DNA of 51,713 bases from positions 1 to 51,713 of the forward strand of contig JAOAIS010000049.1 of NCBI GenBank assembly GCA_026414575.1, written 5' to 3'. The notes beneath the pieces are model-generated. The model did no database searches. It saw only the letters and a list, made by a program, of their open reading frames with translations, and had not been told where the DNA came from. The position numbers and the translations under genes were made by a program. Below, one piece after another: positions 1 to 9,739 of this stretch (positions are counted from its first letter, which is position 1; every line of letters begins with the position of its first letter). The stretch is from Aquificaceae bacterium (lineage in GTDB: Bacteria > Aquificota > Aquificia > Aquificales > Aquificaceae).

Positions 1-19
1 AGATGTGTATAAGAGACAG
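1..19 (+). other. Tn5/Nextera mosaic-end adapter remnant (artefact)
   Basis: First 19 nt AGATGTGTATAAGAGACAG are identical to the Nextera/Tn5 mosaic end. Confidence 0.96.
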
Positions 20-410
20 AGTTGATAGTGGATGGGGCTATACTTACAGTGGCTAAGGTCTACAGAGGAAGGGAAAAGAGAATAAAGAGATGTTCAGGAA
101 GGGTCTTTGGACAGAAAGGCAGGTGGGCTTTGAAGGAGGTTTTTTGTGGTGGTGCTGTGCTTGAGGATATGGTTTAGAAAAATAGCAAAAGCTAATAAGA
201 TGTATGGGGGGGAAGCTCACGGTTATGTGGATGGTATGAGGGCGCGTGACATATAAGATAGAGAGCTCTAAGGCGGTGAGCATATGATGTAGGGTATCAT
301 GCTTCTGCGTTATGTGTATGCTCGCTCTATGACTTACTGATTTTTAGAAGGGGAATGTGGGGTAGTTTTTGGCTTGATGTATGGCCCATCTGTTATATCA
401 TTTTAAAGCC

Positions 411-1373
411 ATGCTAAAAATAGGTATAACCATTGGAGATCCGGCGGGTGTTGGGCCCGAGTTAATCCTTAAGCTTTCCAAACACTTTGACCCACAGAAG
501 GCCTACATCCTTTACGGAGAAAAAAAGATAATGGAAGCAATCAAAAGGGAGCTTGGTGTTGACCTTGAGCTGGAAGACATATACAGGGTTGAGGATGTTA
601 AAAGGCCTGGGTTTTACATAGCCGACTTAGACATAAGCGAGACGGATAGACCTATGCCTTCAATTACCTCCGGTAAGGTGGCAGTTGCCTATCTGGGTAG
701 GGCTGTGGTGGATGCGGTTTATGGACGCATTCATGGACTTCTTACTATGCCTATAAACAAGTTCTGGGCCAAGCTGGCAGGTTTTTCTTACGAGGGTCAA
801 ACAGAATTTTTGGCTCAAGCTTGCAATACAAAGGAATATGCCATGCTCATGCACTCCGAGGGCATAAAGGTAGTTCCACTCACTACCCACATACCTTTGA
901 GAGAGGTTCCAGGAAGGGTGAAGGCAGAAACCATAATAAGGAAAGTCAAGCTTATAGTGGGTGAGTTCAAAAGGCTATTTGGTATGGAGCCGGCGGTTGG
1001 CATCCTCGGGCTTAACCCTCACGCGGGAGATATGGGGACAATAGGCGATGAGGATGTAAAGGAGATAGCCCCAGCGGTGGAAAGTCTAAAGAAGGAAGGC
1101 TACAAGGTAGAAGGTCCGCTGTCCCCCGACAGCGCCTTTTTAGACATAAAATTTGACGTGTATTTGTGCATGTATCACGACCAAGCTCTCATACCCTTTA
1201 AACTCCTTGCCTTTAAAGAAGGTGTGAATCTTACCTTAGGTTTGCCCTTTATCAGGACTTCACCAGATCATGGCGTTGCTTACGACATAGCCTGGAAGGG
1301 CATAGCGGACGAGACTCCTTCTTTGAAGGCTCTACAGCTTTGTGAAAAACTTATACTTAGAACATGTCCATAA
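411..1373 (+). CDS. pdxA: 4-hydroxythreonine-4-phosphate dehydrogenase
   Basis: MLKIGITIGDPAGVGPELILK start; internal GLNPHAGDMGTIGDED and C-terminal MYHDQALIPFK/FIRTSPDHGVAYDIA signatures. Start moved to ATG 411 from ORF start 381. Confidence 0.95.
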   Translation: MLKIGITIGDPAGVGPELILKLSKHFDPQKAYILYGEKKIMEAIKRELGVDLELEDIYRVEDVKRPGFYIADLDISETDRPMPSITSGKVAVAYLGRAVVDAVYGRIHGLLTMPINKFWAKLAGFSYEGQTEFLAQACNTKEYAMLMHSEGIKVVPLTTHIPLREVPGRVKAETIIRKVKLIVGEFKRLFGMEPAVGILGLNPHAGDMGTIGDEDVKEIAPAVESLKKEGYKVEGPLSPDSAFLDIKFDVYLCMYHDQALIPFKLLAFKEGVNLTLGLPFIRTSPDHGVAYDIAWKGIADETPSLKALQLCEKLILRTCP

Positions 1374-2815
1374 GAAGTAGGATATATATCAGCCTGCTTG
1401 CCTCAGCTTCTATCACCTTATTGGTTTCTTTTATACTACTCTACGCCATTTCCTCAAGGCTCATAGAGAGCAGGGTTACAGAAACTTACGAACTCGTGTA
1501 CAAAAATTACAAGGAAATCCTAAACCGCGAGGAGAAAAACCTGCGCTTAATATCGGAAGATGTGCCACTCAAGGAGGGTTATCAAAAAAGGAAGTTATCA
1601 AAGGCCGAGTGTAAGGAAAAGCCACATTACCGAGTATTAGCTACAGGCCCCCACTATGGAATAAACAGGATTTACTCCGATGGCTGTTATTTTGTCGGCA
1701 CAAGCCTCGAAGAAATACTAAGGCTTATAAGCGGTCTAATGGATTTAGAATGGGTTATATATTATGAAAGAAGATACCTCAATGATATTTTGGAGACCTC
1801 CATAGATGAATTCATAAAGGGAAAGATAGTCATAGAAAACAGGGTTATCGATAGGTTTTCCAGTGAAAAAGTTCTGAATGTGCCAGCCCATGTGACGGGT
1901 TATGCGCTCTATGGTAGCATGCTTGAAAAAGCACTATTGATGGAAATTGCCCTGATTGACCACAAGGGGTTTCCTTTTGGGAAAATACTGCTTGTAAAGG
2001 ATATTTCTGTCATATACAGAGAGGCCTATGTAGTATTCGTTGCCCTCGCCCTTTACTCTATTGTTATGGTTTCCTTCTTGTCCCTTGTGCTTCTAAAGAT
2101 AGTATCCGCTTTGGCTGACAGGATAATCTTTCTAAAGGATGTAACCGCAAGCATAGAAAAAAAGGATTTTTCTGTGGTGAAACTCCTTGAGAATTCCCAC
2201 AGCCGCTGGAAGGATGAAGTTTATGAACTAAAACACAGCATACAAAATATGGCAGTAAGCCTAAAAACCGCCTTCGAAGAGTTAGAAAAGAAACAAAAAG
2301 AGTTAGAACAGCTCGCTTATTACGACCCTCTAACTGGGCTTCCCAACAGAAGGTTTTTCTTCGACCATGCAAACCTAATCTTAGAAAGCTCCAAAAGGTA
2401 TGGAACGCCCCTCAGCCTTCTGGTCATGGACATCGACCACTTTAAGAGGATAAACGACACATACGGACACGAGGCAGGCGACATAATGTTAAAGAGTTTT
2501 GCAGAAATTCTGAGAAAGAGTATAAGGCAATCAGACATGCCAGCAAGGTTTGGCGGCGAAGAGTTTGTGCTCTTAATGCCTAACACAAACCTTCAACAGG
2601 GCAAGGTTGTGGCGGAGAGGATAAGAGTTAGCTTCCAGAATAATTTTATAATTTACGATGGCAACGAGATCAACACAACACTGAGTGGCGGACTTGTAAG
2701 CTTTTCACCGAATGTGGAGAGCATTGATGAACTTATAAAGATGGCCGACGAAGCCCTTTATAAGGCAAAGGAATCAGGTAGGAACAGGATAGAAATCTAT
2801 GAGGTTAAAAAATAG
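1364..2815 (+). CDS. Membrane-anchored diguanylate cyclase (GGDEF)
   Basis: N-terminal TM, periplasmic region, second TM, then YYDPLTGLPNRR and ARFGGEEFVLLMP; RxxD (RQSD) five residues before GGEEF is consistent with an I-site. Confidence 0.9.
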   Translation: MSIRSRIYISLLASASITLLVSFILLYAISSRLIESRVTETYELVYKNYKEILNREEKNLRLISEDVPLKEGYQKRKLSKAECKEKPHYRVLATGPHYGINRIYSDGCYFVGTSLEEILRLISGLMDLEWVIYYERRYLNDILETSIDEFIKGKIVIENRVIDRFSSEKVLNVPAHVTGYALYGSMLEKALLMEIALIDHKGFPFGKILLVKDISVIYREAYVVFVALALYSIVMVSFLSLVLLKIVSALADRIIFLKDVTASIEKKDFSVVKLLENSHSRWKDEVYELKHSIQNMAVSLKTAFEELEKKQKELEQLAYYDPLTGLPNRRFFFDHANLILESSKRYGTPLSLLVMDIDHFKRINDTYGHEAGDIMLKSFAEILRKSIRQSDMPARFGGEEFVLLMPNTNLQQGKVVAERIRVSFQNNFIIYDGNEINTTLSGGLVSFSPNVESIDELIKMADEALYKAKESGRNRIEIYEVKK

Positions 2816-4190
2816 GCACTTCAAGGGCTGGGTTGCCAAGGGGCCTAAGCATGCCATTCTTTATGGCTTTTAGCACATTATCTTGTATCTTTCTGTCTTT
2901 GAACTTTATAAAGTGGTGAAAAAGCACACCGCTTGACTCAAGCCCAAGACCCCTGTCTGCAAGCACCTTATCAGCCCAGCCTCTCACCGACTTACTTCTT
3001 GTAAAAAGGTTTCTTGAGTTAATACCCCTTTTCTTTTCAACGCCCACAAACTGATAGCCGCACACATTGCCTTCTTTGAGGAAAACCTTTACAAGCTTGC
3101 CCTCCCACTCAAAGGTAAAGGACTCCTCTGCATCTTCAAAAACGCCTCCACTTCCTGCAGTGACAACCCTTGTCTTTACCGCATTGTAATCCACAAGCCC
3201 GGGGTTTCTTACTTTCAAGCCGGCCATGTTGAACCCCGCTATGGCACCACTTTGCTGAGCCGTTGGAAACAAGGCTATCCAGCGCCAGTTGCCCCAAGCA
3301 TCCAACCCAGAGCATATGTCCCCTGCCGCATAAACATCGGGGTCGGAAGTTTGCTGGTATTCATTTACCAACACCCCGCCCACCACTCTGCCCGTCACCT
3401 CATTTATGTGAATCTTTATATCTGTGTCTGCCACAAGATTCGTCCTTGGTCTAACACCCGTAGAGAGTATAACCATGTCCGCTTTTATGAATTTGCTTTT
3501 GTCCGTGCCGTTGGGTCTTATCTCAACCGCTTCTACCCAACCATCCTCTCCATGTATGGCAACTACCTGATGGTTTAGGTAAAAGTTTATACCCTCTTCC
3601 TCCAAGGGCTTTAAATAGCGGTCCGCCATAAACTTGTCCAGCATTCTGGGAAGAGCCCTGTCAAAGAACTCTACCACATGAACTTCAAGGCCCATGTGTT
3701 TAAAAGTTTCCGCATCCTCTACCCCTATAGGACCAGCTCCAACAATGACAACGCTCCTGATCCTCCCCAACAAAACCCAATCCCTTATTCTTCTTGCATC
3801 GTAAAGATCTTTGGCGGTAGTGACGCCAGAAAGTTCAACCCCTTGTATGGGTGGCACAAAGGCGTAGGCGCCAGCCGCAAGAAGACACTTGTCGTAATAA
3901 ATTTCCTCACCGCCTCTTATGAGCACAACCTTGCGCTTGTTGTCAACGGAAACAACTTCCTTATTTGGTCTGAAGTCTACCTTGTGCCTTTCGTAGAAAG
4001 AATAACCTCCCTTGTAAAAAAGGGCTTCCTCGGATATGTCGCCCCTTATGACATTTTCCATGCAGTTGGGGGCGTAGGTGGGGAATTCCTCCCGAGATAA
4101 AACCACTATTTCCGAATCTGCATCCACTCTCCTGAAGGCTTCTATGGCGCTGGCAGATGCCGGTCCGTTTCCCACTATGACTATGCGCAT
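2805..4190 (-). CDS. FAD-dependent pyridine nucleotide-disulfide oxidoreductase (CoA-disulfide reductase / NADH oxidase-like)
   Basis: MRIVIVGNGPASASAIEAFRR, candidate active-site Cys in APNCMENVIRG, second Rossmann VVIVGAGPIGVEDAE, DPDVYAAGDIC. Confidence 0.88.
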   Translation of the reverse strand: MRIVIVGNGPASASAIEAFRRVDADSEIVVLSREEFPTYAPNCMENVIRGDISEEALFYKGGYSFYERHKVDFRPNKEVVSVDNKRKVVLIRGGEEIYYDKCLLAAGAYAFVPPIQGVELSGVTTAKDLYDARRIRDWVLLGRIRSVVIVGAGPIGVEDAETFKHMGLEVHVVEFFDRALPRMLDKFMADRYLKPLEEEGINFYLNHQVVAIHGEDGWVEAVEIRPNGTDKSKFIKADMVILSTGVRPRTNLVADTDIKIHINEVTGRVVGGVLVNEYQQTSDPDVYAAGDICSGLDAWGNWRWIALFPTAQQSGAIAGFNMAGLKVRNPGLVDYNAVKTRVVTAGSGGVFEDAEESFTFEWEGKLVKVFLKEGNVCGYQFVGVEKKRGINSRNLFTRSKSVRGWADKVLADRGLGLESSGVLFHHFIKFKDRKIQDNVLKAIKNGMLRPLGNPALEVPIF

Positions 4191-4282
4191 AGGTATCTAA
4201 TTATAACCCTTGGTAGGATAAGCACATCAAAAGCCCTACTTTATCCTTAGCTTTGCAAACCAGTTCTAAAGCCTTCAAGAAT

Positions 4283-5740
4283 TTAGGCTCTGTCAATCTT
4301 CATAATGTACTCCAAGCATGTCCTTACACCAAAACCTGTGCCACCCTTGGCATAGTAAGAGAACTCCTCTCTTAGATGTGCTGGCCCCGCTATGTCAAGA
4401 TGCACCCACTTTATGCCTTCACCCACAAACTCCTCAAGGAACATGGCCGCAGTTATGGCACCTCCGTAACGACCACCAGAGTTCAGCACATCGCCTTCGC
4501 CCTTTTTTATCTTTTCCCTTAACCTCTTGTCGTCCATGGGCATCTTCCAAAGTCTCTCACCGGTGAGTTTAGAAAGCCTAAGAAGCTCATCTCCAAACTC
4601 TTCATCGTTGGTAAACAAGCCTGCGGTATACTCACCCAAGGCTACCATGCATGCCCCGGTCAGCGTTGCCATATCAATGATTCTTGAGACCCCTAGGTTG
4701 GAGGCGTAAGATAGGGCGTCCGCAAGTGTCACCCTTCCCTCCGCATCCGTGTTGTCTATTTCTATGGTTTTGCCGTTCATGGCCCTTATGATGTCATCCG
4801 GTCTGTAGGCGGTTCCACTGGGCATATTCTCCGCAGCACCAAAAATACCATGCACCTCCACCTGAGGCCTTAAATCGGCCAGAGCCTTCATTATGCCTAT
4901 TACCGCACAAGCACCCGACTTGTCCATCTTCATGGTTCTCATGTAATCGCCCGTCTTTATGTTAAGCCCCCCACTGTCAAAGGTAAGACCCTTACCCACT
5001 ATGGCAACTTTTGCTTTTGGATCACCCTGAGGTCTGTAGACCATGTGCACAAAGCGTGGCGGTGTAGAAGAGCCCTTACCCACGCTCCAGAGGGCCTGCA
5101 TGCCCATTTCTTGGATCCCCTTTTCATCATAGACCCTACATTCAAGACCGCACTCGTTGGCCACCCTCTGGGCAATCTCTGCAAGGGTTATGGGATTTAT
5201 CACATTCCCTGGCTCGTTTACCAGATTTCTGGTAAAATTCTGGGCTTTTGCAAGGATGCTTCCAAATCTTACGGCGTCCTCGTCCTCTCCGTATATATAA
5301 ACATCCTCTACCCCATGAGCTTCCTCTTCCTTTTTGGTCTTGTAGCGATCAAAGCGATAGCTTCCAAGAATAGCACCTTCTGTAACAGCCTTAAGGGCTC
5401 TAAAGTCAAGCTCTCCAGCATACAGGTATAGACTTTTAACCCTGTCCTTACAAGCTCTCTTTGCCAGAAGGGCAGCGGCAGTCCTGTAGGAGTCCTCCTC
5501 AGCCTTTTCCCTCTTGCCAAGTCCAACAACATAAAAAATCCTTGGCTCCTCGTCTACCAGCAGACAAACTTTGGTAAGGCTTTCTTCTTTGCCTTTGAAA
5601 TTATCTACCGACAAAAGCTTTTCCACCTGTCCCTTTAGGCTACCAAGGAAGCCAAGATTGCTCATATCATCTTCAAAGACAAACACCCCAAGGGGGTCCC
5701 TTACCTCATTAGCCTTGAAATTCAAAGCTTTAACTTCCAT
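4283..5740 (-). CDS. pepA: Leucyl aminopeptidase (M17)
   Basis: VGKGLTFDSGGLNIK, NTDAEGRVTLADAL signatures. Confidence 0.96.
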   Translation of the reverse strand: MEVKALNFKANEVRDPLGVFVFEDDMSNLGFLGSLKGQVEKLLSVDNFKGKEESLTKVCLLVDEEPRIFYVVGLGKREKAEEDSYRTAAALLAKRACKDRVKSLYLYAGELDFRALKAVTEGAILGSYRFDRYKTKKEEEAHGVEDVYIYGEDEDAVRFGSILAKAQNFTRNLVNEPGNVINPITLAEIAQRVANECGLECRVYDEKGIQEMGMQALWSVGKGSSTPPRFVHMVYRPQGDPKAKVAIVGKGLTFDSGGLNIKTGDYMRTMKMDKSGACAVIGIMKALADLRPQVEVHGIFGAAENMPSGTAYRPDDIIRAMNGKTIEIDNTDAEGRVTLADALSYASNLGVSRIIDMATLTGACMVALGEYTAGLFTNDEEFGDELLRLSKLTGERLWKMPMDDKRLREKIKKGEGDVLNSGGRYGGAITAAMFLEEFVGEGIKWVHLDIAGPAHLREEFSYYAKGGTGFGVRTCLEYIMKIDRA

Positions 5741-5755
5741 AGCACACCTCCGGGC

Positions 5756-6331
5756 TTATTCCTCCTCCTGAATAGACCCTTCCCTTTTCATGGCTATTTT
5801 GCCAGTCCTTGCCATCTCCTTTATGCCAAAGGGTCGTACAAGCTCTATAAAAGCCTTTATTTTGTCCTCAGTGCCCGTTATCTCCACAGTGTAGGTTTCT
5901 GACGAGACATCAACAACCTTTGCCCTAAATATCTCCACAAGCCTTAGCACCTCGTCCCTTGCCCTTGGCGTAGCGGTGTGGACCTTTACAAGTGCCAACT
6001 CTCTCTCCACATGGGGTGTGTCTGTTAAGTCTTTTACCTTGAGGGTATCTATGAGTTTTCGGAGTTGTTTGACCACCTGGTCTATGACCACATCGTCGCC
6101 TATCACTTCAAGGGTCATGCGAGATATGCCCTTCTCGTGAGTCTCACCCACCGAAAGACCCTCTATGTTGTAGCCTTTTCCAGCTATCAGGGTTGCAATG
6201 CGCGCAAGCACGCCCAACTCATTGCGTACAGTGAGGTTTATAATGTGCTTGCGCATCTCACCCTTTTTAACTTCCCTGAAAAGAGGAGCCTTTATGGCTT
6301 CTAAACCTCTTGTTCCAACTGTGTCAGCCAT
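5756..6331 (-). CDS. ilvN: Acetolactate synthase small (regulatory) subunit
   Basis: ACT domain HIINLTVRNELGVLARIATLIAGKGYNIEGLSVG; adjacent to ilvB. Confidence 0.95.
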   Translation of the reverse strand: MADTVGTRGLEAIKAPLFREVKKGEMRKHIINLTVRNELGVLARIATLIAGKGYNIEGLSVGETHEKGISRMTLEVIGDDVVIDQVVKQLRKLIDTLKVKDLTDTPHVERELALVKVHTATPRARDEVLRLVEIFRAKVVDVSSETYTVEITGTEDKIKAFIELVRPFGIKEMARTGKIAMKREGSIQEEE

Positions 6332-6342
6332 GAAAACCTCCT

Positions 6343-8097
6343 TTATCCTACCAAATACATGGTCTCTGCCTCTACCGACTTTTTGCCATCTTCGAGTATC
6401 ATGTCCCTGTAAGACTTGCCCGCTGGCACCATGGGAAGGACATTTTCCTCCCTATCCACATGAAAGTCCATGATAACAGGCCTATCTTGAATCTTGAGAG
6501 CTTCCTCTATGATTTCTCTCACCTCCGAGGGCTTTTCTGCCCTAAAGCCCGCCGCACCGCAGGCCTCTGCAAGCTTTACAAAGTCTGGCTGAACTGAAAG
6601 GTCCACCTCCGAGTATCTTCTCTCATAAAAGAGCTCCTGCCACTGACGCACCATACCAAGATAGCCGTTGTTTATTATGGCAACCTTGACGGGCACCCTG
6701 TATTGTACCGCAGTTATAAGCTCCTGCATGGTCATCATAAAAGAACCATCACCGTCTATCACAAAAACTTCCCTTTCTGGTCTTCCCAGCTTGGCGCCAA
6801 TGCCCGCAGGAAAACCAAAACCCATAGTTCCAAGACCGCCCGAGTTTATAAACTGCCTTGGAAAGGAGTACTTGTAGAACATAGCAGACCACATTTGGTG
6901 CTGGCCTACACCTGTGGTAATTATTGCCTCGCCTTTTGTAGCCTCGTATATCTGCTCTATCACATACTGGGGCTTTATGATGCTGTTGGACCTTGCGTAA
7001 GTCAAAGGATGCTTTTTTCTCCAGGCTTCTATCTGTTCTATCCATTTTTGTTTTTCTTCTGGATAGAGTGTCTTTGCAACCTCCCTCTTGAGCTCCTCAA
7101 TGATTTTTCTCAGCACTATCCTTACATCTCCTACTATGGGCACATCCACCACTATGTTCTTGGATATAGAAGCTGGGTCTATGTCAATGTGAACTATCTT
7201 TGCTTGAGGTGCAAATTCTTCCACTTTACCCGTTACCCTATCATCAAAGCGGGCACCAACCGCAATAAGAAGGTCGCAGTTATAAACCGCCATGTTGGCG
7301 TAGTAAGTACCGTGCATTCCAAGCATATGAAGGGAAAGGGGATGAAGTTCTGGAAAGGCGCCCTTACCCATGTTGGTGGTGGTAACGGGGATATTCATAA
7401 GCTCTGCCAGCTCAACCAGCTCCTTCTGGGCTTCCGCCTGAACAGCACCGCCACCCACATACATAACGGGTCTTTTTGCCTCAAGTATGAACCTGACCGC
7501 CCTTTTTATCTGCTGTAGGTTACCCTCAAGGTGGGGTCTGTACCCAGGAAGGGACTCCTTTACCTCATCGAAGGTAGGCACGGGAACATCGCTCAGCTTC
7601 TGGGTTATATCCTTTGGTATGTCCACAAGCACAGGACCAGGACGGCCAGTCCTCGCTATGTAGAAAGCCTGGCGCAGTATGAGTGGTAGTTCCTCTATTT
7701 TCTTGACAAGAAAATTATGCTTGGTTATTGCCCTCGTTATGCCTACTATGTCCACTTCCTGAAAAGCATCGTTACCGATAAGATGGGTTGGCACCTGCCC
7801 AGTTATGAAAACCACAGGGACAGAATCCATGTAAGCATCTGCGATGGCGGTCACCAAGTTTGTGGCGCCAGGACCGGAGGTGGACATGGCAACACCAACC
7901 TTTCCCGTTGCTTTGGCATAACCCTCCGCCATGTGGCCTGCACCCTGCTCATGCCTTGCGAGTATATGCTTTATATAACCATCCCTGTAAAGGGCATCGT
8001 AGACCTCCATAATGGCACCACCTGGATGACCAAACACAAGCTCCACTCCTTCTTCTTTCAATGTTTCTATGACAATATCCGCACCCTTTCTCAGCAT
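6343..8097 (-). CDS. ilvB: Acetolactate synthase large subunit
   Basis: ThDP enzyme motifs VFGHPGGAIMEVYDALY, GDGSFMMTMQELITAVQYRVPVKVAIINNGYLGMVRQWQ. Confidence 0.97.
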   Translation of the reverse strand: MLRKGADIVIETLKEEGVELVFGHPGGAIMEVYDALYRDGYIKHILARHEQGAGHMAEGYAKATGKVGVAMSTSGPGATNLVTAIADAYMDSVPVVFITGQVPTHLIGNDAFQEVDIVGITRAITKHNFLVKKIEELPLILRQAFYIARTGRPGPVLVDIPKDITQKLSDVPVPTFDEVKESLPGYRPHLEGNLQQIKRAVRFILEAKRPVMYVGGGAVQAEAQKELVELAELMNIPVTTTNMGKGAFPELHPLSLHMLGMHGTYYANMAVYNCDLLIAVGARFDDRVTGKVEEFAPQAKIVHIDIDPASISKNIVVDVPIVGDVRIVLRKIIEELKREVAKTLYPEEKQKWIEQIEAWRKKHPLTYARSNSIIKPQYVIEQIYEATKGEAIITTGVGQHQMWSAMFYKYSFPRQFINSGGLGTMGFGFPAGIGAKLGRPEREVFVIDGDGSFMMTMQELITAVQYRVPVKVAIINNGYLGMVRQWQELFYERRYSEVDLSVQPDFVKLAEACGAAGFRAEKPSEVREIIEEALKIQDRPVIMDFHVDREENVLPMVPAGKSYRDMILEDGKKSVEAETMYLVG

Positions 8098-8234
8098 TTA
8101 AATCCTCCACAGTAGTTTTAGAGGTATAAAATATACGCAAATTTAAAAGTTTGGTTAAATTTGTCCATAAGGCTTTTATTTTATTAGCATAAGCTTAAAT
8201 AAGTGTAGATAATAAATAAGTTAAATAGTTCTTA

Positions 8235-8264
8235 TTGACTGACCCCGGTCTTTAGGTTTATAGT
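8235..8264 (+). promoter_or_regulatory. Candidate sigma70-type promoter of the flavoprotein/Rieske operon
   Basis: TTGACT (8235-8240) - 18 bp - TATAGT (8259-8264) upstream of an SD-led ATG at 8295; spacer holds GACC-CC-GGTC inverted repeat (8241-8250). Confidence 0.5.
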
Positions 8265-8294
8265 TTTTTAAGCACTTTCAAGGGAGGTGTAAAC

Positions 8295-9629
8295 ATGCTA
8301 ACAAGGCGTGACCTTTTGAAATCTGCAGGGGCGGGCGCAGTAGCCCTGGGACTATCGTCCCAACCAGTTTTTTCAGCTGCAGAAAAAGTGGTAAAGATGG
8401 AAGCACTCATGCCATCACCAAAGGGCAACCGCGTAGTGGTGTGTGGCGGTGGATGGGCGGGTCTTACGGTAGCCAAGTACCTAAAAAGGGAAAACCCCAA
8501 CATAGAAGTAGTGCTAATAGAGCAAAGACCCAACTTCTTCTCATGTCCCATATCCAACCCATGGCTTGCAAACCTTGTAAACCTTGACTTCATATCCCAT
8601 GATTACAACCAACCCGCAGCAAAGTACGGCTACAGGTTTGTAAACGATAGAATAATAGCCATAGAAAGGGACAAAAAAAGGGTATACACCACCAGAGGTT
8701 ATATAGAATACAACTATCTTGTTCTCACCCCAGGCATAAGGTATAACTATGCACCGTGGTTTGGCGACAATCAGGAACTAATAAGGTATACAAAGTTGAA
8801 CTTCCCAGCGGCTTACATACCTGGCTCTGAACACCTTGCTCTCAAAAGGAAGATATGGGCCTTCGAAGAAGGTGACTTCATCATAACCGTGCCCCCCGGT
8901 GCTTACAGGTGCCCACCCGCACCCTATGAAAGAGCCTGTATGGTAGCAGAGGTTTTCAAGAGGAATAAAGTAAAAGGTAAGGTCATACTCCTTGAGCCAA
9001 AAGAAGATATAGCACCCAAAGGTCCTGGCTTTAGGATGGCTTACGACCAGGTCTACTTAGGTTTAGTGGAGGTAGTGACAAAAGTTTCCATAAGGGAGAT
9101 AGACCCCATTAAGAAGGTAATAAAGACAACCGCCGGAGATTTTAAGTTTGCGGATGCCAACATAATTCCACCACAGCAAGCTGGTGAACTGGTGTGGATG
9201 GCAGACCTCATAGCCAAAGACAAGGAAGGAAAACCCACTGGCTGGGCAGACCAGGACCCCCTCACCTTCCAAGCAAAAGCGGATGCAAGCGTGTTTCTGT
9301 TGGGTGATGTTATATCTCCTGCTTTGGGTGTTGCTTATCCCAAGAGCGGTCATCAGGCAAACTCCCAGGGCAAAATAGTGGCAAAGGTCATAGCCTCAAG
9401 AATAGCGGGCAAAGAAATAAAGCCCGGAAGCCTTATGCCAGAAAATGTGTGCTACTCCATGGTAAACGGCACACCCCAAGAAGCTATAGTCATAAGCGTT
9501 AACTACGAATACAACGAAAAGGAAAACAAGATAACACCAAGACCAAGAACCATCAACGACAGGTCAGAGGCTCTGGCAAAGGCTACCTATGAATGGGCAA
9601 GAGCCATGTACAGGGATATGTTCTCATAA
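8295..9629 (+). CDS. FCSD-type flavoprotein (sulfide dehydrogenase flavoprotein subunit-like), Tat-exported
   Basis: Twin-arginine leader MLTRRDLLKSAGAGAVALGL; FAD fold VVVCGGGWAGLTVAKYLKRENP; paired Cys contexts YRCPPAPYERA and ENVCYSMV as in FccB-type proteins. Confidence 0.85.
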   Translation: MLTRRDLLKSAGAGAVALGLSSQPVFSAAEKVVKMEALMPSPKGNRVVVCGGGWAGLTVAKYLKRENPNIEVVLIEQRPNFFSCPISNPWLANLVNLDFISHDYNQPAAKYGYRFVNDRIIAIERDKKRVYTTRGYIEYNYLVLTPGIRYNYAPWFGDNQELIRYTKLNFPAAYIPGSEHLALKRKIWAFEEGDFIITVPPGAYRCPPAPYERACMVAEVFKRNKVKGKVILLEPKEDIAPKGPGFRMAYDQVYLGLVEVVTKVSIREIDPIKKVIKTTAGDFKFADANIIPPQQAGELVWMADLIAKDKEGKPTGWADQDPLTFQAKADASVFLLGDVISPALGVAYPKSGHQANSQGKIVAKVIASRIAGKEIKPGSLMPENVCYSMVNGTPQEAIVISVNYEYNEKENKITPRPRTINDRSEALAKATYEWARAMYRDMFS

Positions 9630-9636
9630 TGCCTAA

Positions 9637-9653
9637 TGGGGGCCCACCCCCCA
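9637..9653 (+). other. GC-rich hairpin between flavoprotein 1 and Rieske gene
   Basis: TGGGGG CCCAC CCCCCA inverted repeat 8 nt after the TAA of the upstream CDS. Confidence 0.55.
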
Positions 9654-9739
9654 CAGAAGATAAAAAATTGTTTAACTTCTATTGGTTTGGCTTGTTTATG
9701 TCGGAAGTTGACCCCAAAATATTTAAAGAGGTGCAAGAC

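Noticed and set aside
53-283. 76-aa minus-strand ORF near the left edge
   Set aside because: His/Pro/Phe-rich, no SD or motif; the region is adapter-adjacent and appears decayed.
3678-4100. 140-aa plus-strand ORF
   Set aside because: Antisense to the FAD oxidoreductase gene.
6703-7518. 271-aa plus-strand ORF
   Set aside because: Shadow of ilvB, which has full family signatures; composition rich in Tyr/Cys/His typical of antisense frames.
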